Assembly: GCA_007130045.1 (NCBI GenBank)
Contig: SLTG01000045.1
Span: 1 to 48,789, forward strand
Source: Opitutales bacterium
GTDB taxonomy: Bacteria > Verrucomicrobiota > Verrucomicrobiia > Opitutales > T3Sed10-336
Direction: 5' to 3'
Length of the DNA: 48,789 nt
Shown here: one piece after another, positions 28,221-35,307 of the stretch
Layout: each line of letters begins with the position of its first letter
Position numbering within the stretch: position 1 is the first letter of the stretch
The notes under the pieces: model-generated
Seen by the model: the letters and a program-made list of their open reading frames with translations, nothing else
Told to the model about the DNA's origin: nothing
The model's database searches: none
Made by a program: the position numbers and the translations under genes

Positions 28221-29018
28221 ATGAGCCGCTCGTTCATCAGTTTTCCGGAGGGCCGGTTGAGCGAAAGACCCCTTCGCATTGGGCTCCTGGCCAATACGGC
28301 GGGGTTCTTTGCACTGGAGAAGCCGGCCGGGGTGGTCGCAACCCGCGACGCATCCGGCGGCGCGCGGGACACCTTGCTCGACGTTCTCAGGCAGGAGCTC
28401 GAAAAAGGAAAAAAGCAGTTGAAGGACAAACGGATCGCGGAGGCGCACGCGGTGAGCTTTCCGTCTCCGGAAATCTCCGGGATCTTTCTCTGCGCAAAGA
28501 CGGAAGAGGCGAAACGTTTGTTGAAGAGCACGATGGGGGCGTACGGTTTTGCGTTCACTCACCGCTTTCTCACGTACGGGCGACGGCCGTCGGACGAATT
28601 CGTTTGCGAACTGCCCCTGGTTCATCCGGCGAAGTCTTCGCGTATGCGCGTTTCGCATGCGACCGGAAAGAAAGCGTCCACGCGCTTTCGCAAGATTCGG
28701 GAATTGGCGGGAGGCTTCGCCTTATGGGAAGCCGAATCGCGGTACAACCGTCGGCACCAGGTTCGACTCCACGCGGCGGAATCCGGATTGCCCGCTCTCG
28801 GGGACCAGCTCTACGCCGGGTCCGGGCCCGTGTACCTGTCGAGCTTGAAGCGGGCGTACCGGGCCAAGGGCAGGGAGCAGCCGCTTTATGGATTTCCGTG
28901 TGTTCACCTGGCAAAGCTTGAATTCACGGATCCGGAATCTGGCGAACCGGTCACCATTGAGGCGCCCCTGCCCGGAAGGTTTGCCGCGCTGATTGCCCGG
29001 ATTGAGCGGTACGGGTAG
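28221..29018 (+). CDS. RluA-family pseudouridine-synthase-like protein lacking the catalytic HRLD motif
   Basis: A 265-residue protein with the RluA fold signatures: [10 protein letters not shown] around 30-39 (motif I) and [11 protein letters not shown] around 176-186 followed by LGDQLYAG (motif III). At motif II, family members read HRLD-x2-TSG with the catalytic Asp; here the aligned stretch is SFPSPEISG at 79-87, so His, Arg, Leu and Asp are all replaced, and only the trailing SG and the LCAKT strand remain. It therefore probably binds RNA without making pseudouridine, or uses another residue. The ATG is seven bases after the rpsT terminator, so expression needs its own promoter or read-through. 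Confidence 0.85.
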   Translation: MSRSFISFPEGRLSERPLRIGLLANTAGFFALEKPAGVVATRDASGGARDTLLDVLRQELEKGKKQLKDKRIAEAHAVSFPSPEISGIFLCAKTEEAKRLLKSTMGAYGFAFTHRFLTYGRRPSDEFVCELPLVHPAKSSRMRVSHATGKKASTRFRKIRELAGGFALWEAESRYNRRHQVRLHAAESGLPALGDQLYAGSGPVYLSSLKRAYRAKGREQPLYGFPCVHLAKLEFTDPESGEPVTIEAPLPGRFAALIARIERYG

Positions 29019-29139
29019 CTCCTTCGCGATCGCTGGACGGGAGGAGCGCGAGGCGGCACTTTTGTGCAAATCGTGCTTTACAGGGGGGCGGTATCCGGGC
29101 ACGATCACCTTTTTTCGCGAAACGATACAACACTTTATC

Positions 29140-29235
29140 ATGGGTAATCTGAAGAAGAAACGCCGTTTGAAGATCTCCAAACACAAACGCCGCAAGCGTT
29201 CGAAGGCCAACCGGCACAAGAAGCGCACCTGGTAG
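29140..29235 (+). CDS. AURKAIP1/COX24-type tiny basic protein
   Basis: A 31-residue protein, [10 protein letters not shown] onward, almost entirely Lys, Arg and His with a final Trp. The pattern matches the AURKAIP1/COX24 domain (mitochondrial mS38 family), of which short bacterial versions are known and thought to associate with the small ribosomal subunit. The ATG at 29140 lies inside a longer frame from 28993 that has no homology upstream. Neighbouring rpsT and the RNA-related genes fit a ribosomal role, but the function is inferred. Confidence 0.78.
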   Translation: MGNLKKKRRLKISKHKRRKRSKANRHKKRTW

Positions 29236-29344
29236 TCGTACGCATCGGCGTGGTAGCATCCCGAATCAGGTTTGCCGAGATTGCCGGCGGTTTCGCGGCA
29301 CGGGGCATGCACCGGGGGAGGATGCCGGAAAGCGGGCGCGCGGG

Positions 29345-30211
29345 TTAATCCGCGGGTATTCTTTCCACTGAATAACCTTGCTCGCGCAGGAGGGCGATAA
29401 TGCCATCGTCGCCAAGAAGGTGAGCGAGCCCGACGGCGATAAACGCTCCGCCTTCGTCCAGATGCGGAAGGGCGCGCTCGGCGATGCGTTTGTTGCGCTC
29501 GTTCAGAAGCGCGTCGTGAAAGGCTTCGGGGATATCCTTCCCGAGTTCGCGCACCAGCGCGTAAACTGCGTCCGCGTCACCCGTGGCGTACGTCTCGATC
29601 AGCTCCCGGAACGAAGGGTAACCCTCTTCAATTTCCTCCAGCGCATTTTCGATCAACCGGACGGTCGTTGCCTCGTCCAGGTCTGCGAAAACGTCGAGCT
29701 GCTCCTCGATTGTTTCCAGCGCCACGACCTCCACGTCGTGCGCCCTCGCCTTTTGATACAATTGGACATCAATAACCTGGGTGAAGTTTTCGCCCGGCGG
29801 TTGCGCCAGCAGAAACGGAAGCATCTCGAAAGAAAGGTTGCGAAGCATCAATTCCGGCAGCCCCAATTGCCGCACGGCGTCCCGAACGCGGACATAGAGT
29901 TCTTCGGGAAGGCGCTCCTCCAGCCGGGAGCCTTCCCAATCGAATGCAGCGGCCAGCATTCGGCCGATGTTCTGAGGCGAAAGCTCCAGTTCCGGCAGGA
30001 ATACGACCGAGTTCCTCAGTGCTTCGAATACGGGATCGGGGATCTCTCGCACCAGGGGGTGGGAGGAATGTACGGTCCCCATGATGTGGCTTGCGCGTCC
30101 GTCCTTTTCTATTTCCCAAAGAAACGGGGCTTTTGCCGCGACGGCGTGCGAGACAATCAGCGCCAATGCGAAAAGTGCGAAGCGGTGCATCGTGAATGAA
30201 AAGGAGCGCAT
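29345..30211 (-). CDS. TraB/GumN family protein, exported
   Basis: A 288-residue protein with an N-terminal signal peptide (hydrophobic about residues 8-25, cleavage near AVAAKA). Motifs GTVHSSHP (45-52) and, near the C-terminus, [10 protein letters not shown] match the TraB/GumN (PrgY/Tiki-like) family, related to metalloproteases with conserved His and Glu. The biological substrate is unknown. The ATG at 30211 is used; 30190 is an alternative that still leaves a signal peptide. It is divergent from the PilM-like gene. Confidence 0.87.
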   Translation of the reverse strand: MRSFSFTMHRFALFALALIVSHAVAAKAPFLWEIEKDGRASHIMGTVHSSHPLVREIPDPVFEALRNSVVFLPELELSPQNIGRMLAAAFDWEGSRLEERLPEELYVRVRDAVRQLGLPELMLRNLSFEMLPFLLAQPPGENFTQVIDVQLYQKARAHDVEVVALETIEEQLDVFADLDEATTVRLIENALEEIEEGYPSFRELIETYATGDADAVYALVRELGKDIPEAFHDALLNERNKRIAERALPHLDEGGAFIAVGLAHLLGDDGIIALLREQGYSVERIPAD

Positions 30212-30324
30212 AGCTCAACAAGGATAGCGCGCAACGGAAAAACTGCACGCGAAATCCGGATATCCGCGAAAAAATTGTAAACTTAGTTCAACATGGGATT
30301 TCCGGTTTGCTTTGCATGGGACAA

Positions 30325-30338
30325 TGTTTTGTAAAACA
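30325..30338 (+). promoter_or_regulatory. Palindrome and promoter-like pair upstream of the pilM-like gene
   Basis: TGTTTT-GT-AAAACA (30325-30338) is a perfect six-base inverted repeat. It overlaps a candidate promoter, TTGCTT (30307-30312) and TGTAAA (30330-30335), spaced by 17 bases. A repressor bound here could block the pil operon. Only the sequence pattern supports this. Confidence 0.3.
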
Positions 30339-30350
30339 AAGTCTCGTTTT

Positions 30351-31391
30351 ATGGCATCATCCAAACACAACGGATTTTTTATCGAACTTTCAGACGCCGG
30401 CTTTATCCTTGCCCGCACGACAGGATACGGTCATCCGATGACCGTTGAGGAGATTCGGGAGGCATCGGCCGATGACGATGGCGAAATCACGAGGATACTG
30501 GAGAGGATGGGAAGACCGTCCGGCGCCAGCGGGTATACACGCGCCCGTTGCGGGGTGTATCCCAAAGGCAGGGTGCTCGGGAAATTGACCGTCGACGAGC
30601 CCCGGAAAGCCAGGGACCCTCAATATCTTGAAGAGAAGGTGAAGTCGGATTTCAACATCGACCCTCGCGCCTACACCCTGGCAATCCTCAACTCGCGGAC
30701 AGGAGCGCCGGCGGATGTTGGCAGTCTGATGGAGAAGGAGTTCTTCCTTTGCGGCGCGCCCGCCGAAGCGTTCGAGCAACACCAGCGCGAACTGCTCCAA
30801 CGCGGAATATATCCGGACCGGCTCGAACTTGGAAGCGTCGCGACCCTCGGAGCGCTTGTCGACTACCACCGGTCGGCGGAAATCGAGCACCCGACGCTCG
30901 TTCTGGAAGTGGGCATGACCGACACCCGCCTGGTTGTCATCAACGGAGGCGCCGTCGATACGGTCCGCGCGGTGCCTCACGGCCTCCAATCGATGGTGGC
31001 GGTGGTTCAGAGGGATCTTGGATTGAAAGACAATGCGGCCGCAAAGCGATTGCTCTATTCCGATTCCTTCGATTTTAAGGAAATGGGGCCCAAACTGGTC
31101 GACCGCCTGCTTCGCGAGTTGCAATCCACCATCGGTTACTACGAAGTGCAAACCGGCCTGTCGGTGGGACAGGTCTTCTGCACAAAGAACCCGGAGCAGC
31201 TTTCGTGGCTCAATAAGACTTTTGCAAAGTCCCTTAATGTGGATCCTTTGACAATAAACTATTCCGAATGGCTCGAGCGGAATGAGATCCGTTTGGGCGG
31301 GAAGTTGAGCGCTGACGCTATTCCCTCGCACTGGCTCGGCCTTTTCGGACTCATGATTGAATCAATATCTCCCCAGGATGAAAAAAACTAG
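30351..31391 (+). CDS. pilM: PilM-like protein with degenerate nucleotide-binding loop
   Basis: A 346-residue cytoplasmic protein at the head of a pilM-N-O-P-Q-like run. The second half has the actin-like/SHS2 pattern of PilM: LVLEVGMTDTRLVVINGG near 184-201 resembles the phosphate-2 loop, and RLLRELQSTIGYYEV resembles the conserved helix after it. At the N-terminus, where PilM has GxDIG with the ATP-contacting loop, this protein has FFIELSDAGFILAR, and phosphate 2 has Glu instead of Asp. PilM normally binds the PilN tail and ATP. The start ATG 30351 (MASSKHNGFF) is preferred over a TTG at 30312. The last 14 bases overlap the next gene. Confidence 0.75.
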   Translation: MASSKHNGFFIELSDAGFILARTTGYGHPMTVEEIREASADDDGEITRILERMGRPSGASGYTRARCGVYPKGRVLGKLTVDEPRKARDPQYLEEKVKSDFNIDPRAYTLAILNSRTGAPADVGSLMEKEFFLCGAPAEAFEQHQRELLQRGIYPDRLELGSVATLGALVDYHRSAEIEHPTLVLEVGMTDTRLVVINGGAVDTVRAVPHGLQSMVAVVQRDLGLKDNAAAKRLLYSDSFDFKEMGPKLVDRLLRELQSTIGYYEVQTGLSVGQVFCTKNPEQLSWLNKTFAKSLNVDPLTINYSEWLERNEIRLGGKLSADAIPSHWLGLFGLMIESISPQDEKN

Positions 31392-31989
31392 AAGAGATTC
31401 CAGGCAGCCGCCGTGCTGGCACCCTGATTTCCGTAATCCCGCGGGATTGCCCGATGTCAAGGTTGTGCGGACTTCCTTCTTTTTGAACGCGTGCGCGATC
31501 GTGGTGTTCTGCACGCTTCTCATAGTCTTCCTTTACAGGGGATATGAACTGCGTGGGCTCAACGAGCAAATACAGTCGTGGGAGACGCGCATCGCGGAAA
31601 GGAGCCCCCAGAACGAGGAGGTGGTCGCTCTCAGCCGTGACTTCAGAGCCGAATCGCAGAAGGTGGAGCGTGCTGTCTCTTTTGTGAACTCGCCCGTACG
31701 ATCATCGGAGTTTCTTGCGGAACTCGCGCGGACCCTCCCCGATCGTGTCGTGCTTTCGAGAATCAATTTCCGCAGCGCGGCGGACGGACCCCGGATTGCG
31801 CTTTCCGGACGTATTCTCGGAACTTCTCAGCAGGCGACCGATATCGTATCCGATTATGAATTACAATTCTATGAGTATCCATATTTTGCGGACATTGTGA
31901 GCAGTGTTAACGTTACTTCATTATCCCGTAATCCAGAGACGGATACATTGTCCTTCAGCTTTACGTTGCTGTTGCGCGACCGCAATTGA
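31378..31989 (+). CDS. pilN: PilN-like inner-membrane alignment protein
   Basis: A 203-residue bitopic protein. A short cytoplasmic N-terminus (the PilM-binding side in the family) precedes one transmembrane helix (about residues 32-53), then a coiled coil and a periplasmic ferredoxin-like domain. The arrangement, size and gene order match PilN/GspL-C. The ATG at 31378 overlaps the previous gene by 14 bases; a TTG at 31357 is less likely. Around 31850-31960 the sequence turns more AT-rich than its neighbours, which also holds for the following gene. Confidence 0.75.
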   Translation: MKKTRRDSRQPPCWHPDFRNPAGLPDVKVVRTSFFLNACAIVVFCTLLIVFLYRGYELRGLNEQIQSWETRIAERSPQNEEVVALSRDFRAESQKVERAVSFVNSPVRSSEFLAELARTLPDRVVLSRINFRSAADGPRIALSGRILGTSQQATDIVSDYELQFYEYPYFADIVSSVNVTSLSRNPETDTLSFSFTLLLRDRN

Positions 31990-32003
31990 AAGGAGGTTGG
32001 AAT

Positions 32004-32570
32004 ATGAATCTTAAAGAATTGTTAATCAAGGGGAAGCAGCAACCGACTTTCGTTGCTTGTTTGATCTTATCCATCGTTTTGATCGCCGCCATATATATGC
32101 GCGGAGGCGAATTTTCGAAAGCTGAAGAACGGCTGAATGAGGTCACTAGAGAGGGCACGAGGATCGATGATAACATTAAAAACTCTGTAAATTTGAACAG
32201 TCATCTTGACTCCTTGCGTGGTATCTCCCAAGATATTAAAAGTCGCTTGATCCGACCGTCGGAACTGGCGCGGAACCTTCAATACTTTTATCGCCTGGAA
32301 TCCGAAACCGGCGTAGCCATCGCTTCTCTAAACCAACGCTCATTGCCGCCACGGGACAAAGATGAAAATGACGACAACACATACGTGCCGGTTGGATACG
32401 AGATCGCGGTTCAGGGCGACTATGCCGATCTGCTTGCCTTTATGCACGCGATCGAGAACGGCGTTCATTTCGCCCGCATTAACAGTTTCGAAGCCATCAG
32501 ATCCCAGCGGCAGGACGATGCCACAATGATGAGTTTATCCCTGAACCTGGAGCTTCTCGGACAGCGATGA
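32004..32570 (+). CDS. pilO: PilO-like inner-membrane alignment protein
   Basis: A 188-residue protein with one transmembrane helix (about residues 17-34), a coiled coil (about 38-75) and a ferredoxin-like periplasmic domain (VPVGYEIAVQGDYADLLAFM pattern near 125-145) as in PilO/GspM. It is expected to pair with the PilN-like protein and link the secretin to the inner-membrane machinery. It has one of the best ribosome sites in the window, AAAGGAGG, about eight bases before the ATG. The stop overlaps the next ATG (ATGA), showing translational coupling. Confidence 0.78.
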   Translation: MNLKELLIKGKQQPTFVACLILSIVLIAAIYMRGGEFSKAEERLNEVTREGTRIDDNIKNSVNLNSHLDSLRGISQDIKSRLIRPSELARNLQYFYRLESETGVAIASLNQRSLPPRDKDENDDNTYVPVGYEIAVQGDYADLLAFMHAIENGVHFARINSFEAIRSQRQDDATMMSLSLNLELLGQR

Positions 32571-33007
32571 AAACGATTATCACAACTTTAACGGTTTTAT
32601 TGACAGCGGCCTTTGTCGCGGTCCCGGTGCGGGCGCAGGTCACGCTTCCGGATGATCGAGAGGCGCTTCTTGAAACGGCGCGTAGTATTCTGGAACCTGA
32701 AGCGGCCGACTTGGATGAACTGCTCGACGGAATCGTGCTTCACCCCTTTCTTCCGCGAATGGATGTTGTCGCGGACGAGACGGCTCCAGCGGCGGGCCTG
32801 ACGGAAATTACCCTGAATCTCGTTCCGGACGGGACGATCTCCATGGGCGGGAGAAGCTTTTTGCTTTTTGAAGGACGCCCTGTCGGCGTCGGAGAGTATT
32901 TGTCTGTTGAATACCGAGGACGGACATACCAGGTGGAGGTGACGGGGATTTCAACGTCGTCCTACACGTTGCGGATGAATGATGAGGAAATTGAAAAGAA
33001 CCTTTAA
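32567..33007 (+). CDS. Exported protein in the PilP position
   Basis: A 146-residue protein with a signal peptide (cleavage after AVPVRAQ, about residue 24). The mature part is helical at first, then a small beta-rich domain ending in GRPVGVGEYLSVEYRG. PilP is a lipoprotein with a beta domain that touches secretin; this one lacks a lipobox, so it would be a soluble periplasmic version (as in the GspC homology region). Position between PilO and the secretin, and the ATGA overlap with the PilO-like gene, support the assignment. The family match itself is weak. Confidence 0.6.
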   Translation: MKTIITTLTVLLTAAFVAVPVRAQVTLPDDREALLETARSILEPEAADLDELLDGIVLHPFLPRMDVVADETAPAAGLTEITLNLVPDGTISMGGRSFLLFEGRPVGVGEYLSVEYRGRTYQVEVTGISTSSYTLRMNDEEIEKNL

Positions 33008-33023
33008 CTCAAAAGAAATAAAT

Positions 33024-35297
33024 ATGAAGACCCCCGGTTTGTGGATTGTTTGTTTGTGCGCTTGCGCGGCGTTTGCCTTCCCTGTTTCGGGACAGGAGGA
33101 CGTTGTGGAAGTTGAATCCGTGTCGATTGACGCGCTGTTGGAGGATGTCGCGGTAAGTCCGCGGGATCCTGAAGTTTACGAGTCCGTAAGTGAAGCGGTT
33201 TCATCCGAACCGGAGCGTGCCGGGGAAATTGCCGCCGCGTTAACGGCGGAGTTCCCGGATCACGCGAACGTGATCGTACGCACCGTGATCTTGGCTTTGC
33301 CCGAGGGTGCGGATGTTGCAAGTGTCGTTCGGGCGGCGGTGGGCGGTTCGCCCGATTCGGTCGAACTGATTGTGAGCGGAGCCGCCGAGGCGGCGCCCGA
33401 TCAGGTCGAGATTATCGTGGAGTCCGCCAATGACGCGCTTCGCGAATTTGAACTCGGAGGAGACCACGATACAATGGAGGTGGATGCCGTAAACGGCGAG
33501 AACGACGTCGAGGAAGGCGCTGAAGTTGTCACGCCTGAAGAAAGCGTTGTGGAGGTTGCCGATGAGGAAATGGACACGATTTCGGTGGATTTTCCGAACG
33601 TGGAGATCCGGACGATCCTTCGGAGCGTCGCCGATCTGTACGACCTTAACCTTGTCATTCCCGAGGAATTTACCGGGAGAGCGTCGATAACGCTTCGCGA
33701 CGTGACGTGGCCGCAGGTCTTCGATATTGTGTTGTCGCCGGTTGGATACACATATCGTGAGGATGATGGTATTATAATGATTGTTCGCGACGAGTACGTG
33801 GATCCCAGCATAGCCGACGGCCGGGTGACTGTGCATGAGGACGGCACATTGACCGTGGACTTTCAGGACGTTCCGATCTCCGAGATCGTGAGCCTGGTTT
33901 CGTCGGAGGCGGATCTGAATATTATGATTCCGCAGCACTTCATGGTTATTGCCGCGGAGGAGACGGCGACGATACGCTGGCGAAACGTAGGCTGGCAGCA
34001 GGTCTTTGAGAGGTTGATGTCCGAAGTCGGGTACGGATACATCGAGCGCGATGACATTATCATGATCGAAACGATCGAACGAATTGAAGCGGTTCCGCCT
34101 GCGACACGGGTCGTGCAGGTGAAGTATCCGTCGGCCTCGGTGATCGCGGAATTCGTCCAAAACCTTTCGGGGGTTCAGCAGGTTCAGGTCGATTCCGGAA
34201 CCAATGTGTTGATCGTTACCGCTTCGGAAGGGGCGATGCGTGAAGTGCAGAGCCTCGTGAATCGCCTCGATCAACCGGCGCAACAGGTGATGATTGAAGC
34301 GATGTTTGTCGAAGTCTCGGATACCGACGTCAAGGACCTCGGCATCGATTGGACGTCGCTCACGGGGTACGAATTGGAGGCGGGCCCGGCGATTCACCGA
34401 TGGGAACGCCTACAGGGGCAGGCTGATCCCGATTTCAGCGACTTGATGGATGATATCGGGAACGCGCGCCATACGGAGGCGATCTTCTCCGCGCCGGAAT
34501 TCAATATGATATTGCGGGCGCTGCAGCAGCAGACCGACGCGCGCCTGGTTTCCAATCCGACGATCGTGACGATGAACGCCGAGGAGGCGGAGATCCAGGT
34601 GGTTGACTACCTGTATCGCGACGGCGCGATCAACGTTTTCGGCACCGGTCAGCCGGGCGATCCCGTGCGCCAGTCGTTCGAGGAGCCGATCGAGCTTGAG
34701 CCCCGTCCGGGAGTTGTGCTCAGGGTCACTCCGACGATCAGCGGAGGCGATCTGATAAACCTTCAGGCGCGACCGGAGATCAACAACATCGTCGGCCAGC
34801 AGATCCTCGGTCAGGGCCAGGTGATTCCGACGATTCGCCAGCGTTCCGTTGAGACGAAGGTGATGGTGAAAAGCGGGCAGACTCTTGCGATGAGCGGTCT
34901 GGTTGACGAAGATTCGGTGACAACGGAAAGCAAGGTGCCGTTGCTTGGGGACATGCCGGTGGTGGGACGCCTGTTCCGCAGTGAATCCCGGGATATGCAG
35001 AAGAAGAACCAGATCATATTTATCACCGCGACGATCACCGATCCGAACCGTCACAATTACACGGATTTTATCGACGAACGCCGTATGATGGAAATGGACC
35101 TCACGCACAGACAGGTTCAGGGATCGCAGTATCAGCGAACGGAGGAAGAGGAGGAATACCTGCGTGATCTCGGCCGCTATCGAAGCGAGCAGCAACGGGA
35201 ACAAATCCGGAACATGATGCGCGAGTTGGAGGCCGAGGAGAACGACGACGTTCGTGACTCTCGCGGCGCGCGCACGGGTCCTCGTCAAAGAAGGTAA
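33024..35297 (+). CDS. pilQ: Secretin (PilQ/GspD-type outer-membrane channel)
   Basis: A 757-residue outer-membrane secretin with a signal peptide (cleavage near VSGQED, about residue 24). Residues 52-142 are an Ala/Glu-rich helical module not usual for secretins. Two N0/STN-like domains follow in tandem, about 187-256 and 277-347, both beginning VDF and ending IIMI. An N1/NolW-like domain is at about 362-430. The secretin core, about 435-675, has the LVSNPTIVTMN strand, the GVVLRVTPTI strand and the VPLLGDMPVVGRLFRS motif. The C-terminus is a charged coiled coil. A weak ribosome site precedes ATG 33024. PilQ is the working name; GspD is equally possible because no pilin, PilB or PilC gene is here. 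Confidence 0.92.
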   Translation: MKTPGLWIVCLCACAAFAFPVSGQEDVVEVESVSIDALLEDVAVSPRDPEVYESVSEAVSSEPERAGEIAAALTAEFPDHANVIVRTVILALPEGADVASVVRAAVGGSPDSVELIVSGAAEAAPDQVEIIVESANDALREFELGGDHDTMEVDAVNGENDVEEGAEVVTPEESVVEVADEEMDTISVDFPNVEIRTILRSVADLYDLNLVIPEEFTGRASITLRDVTWPQVFDIVLSPVGYTYREDDGIIMIVRDEYVDPSIADGRVTVHEDGTLTVDFQDVPISEIVSLVSSEADLNIMIPQHFMVIAAEETATIRWRNVGWQQVFERLMSEVGYGYIERDDIIMIETIERIEAVPPATRVVQVKYPSASVIAEFVQNLSGVQQVQVDSGTNVLIVTASEGAMREVQSLVNRLDQPAQQVMIEAMFVEVSDTDVKDLGIDWTSLTGYELEAGPAIHRWERLQGQADPDFSDLMDDIGNARHTEAIFSAPEFNMILRALQQQTDARLVSNPTIVTMNAEEAEIQVVDYLYRDGAINVFGTGQPGDPVRQSFEEPIELEPRPGVVLRVTPTISGGDLINLQARPEINNIVGQQILGQGQVIPTIRQRSVETKVMVKSGQTLAMSGLVDEDSVTTESKVPLLGDMPVVGRLFRSESRDMQKKNQIIFITATITDPNRHNYTDFIDERRMMEMDLTHRQVQGSQYQRTEEEEEYLRDLGRYRSEQQREQIRNMMRELEAEENDDVRDSRGARTGPRQRR
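33183..33437 (+). repeat. N-terminal helical module of the secretin, shared with the next gene
   Basis: Residues about 54-138 of the secretin follow the pattern AVSS-[ED]-PE-x-A-x-EI...L...FPD...LPE...AAPD. The same pattern occurs at residues about 46-119 of the downstream protein (35443-35664). This indicates gene-internal duplication or shared ancestry of an exported helical domain. Confidence 0.75.
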
Positions 35298-35307
35298 GGG
35301 AGGAACC

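Noticed and set aside
33240-34397. 385-residue minus-strand frame opposite the secretin gene
   Set aside because: Asn, Arg and His rich shadow of the secretin reading frame, with no recognisable domain.
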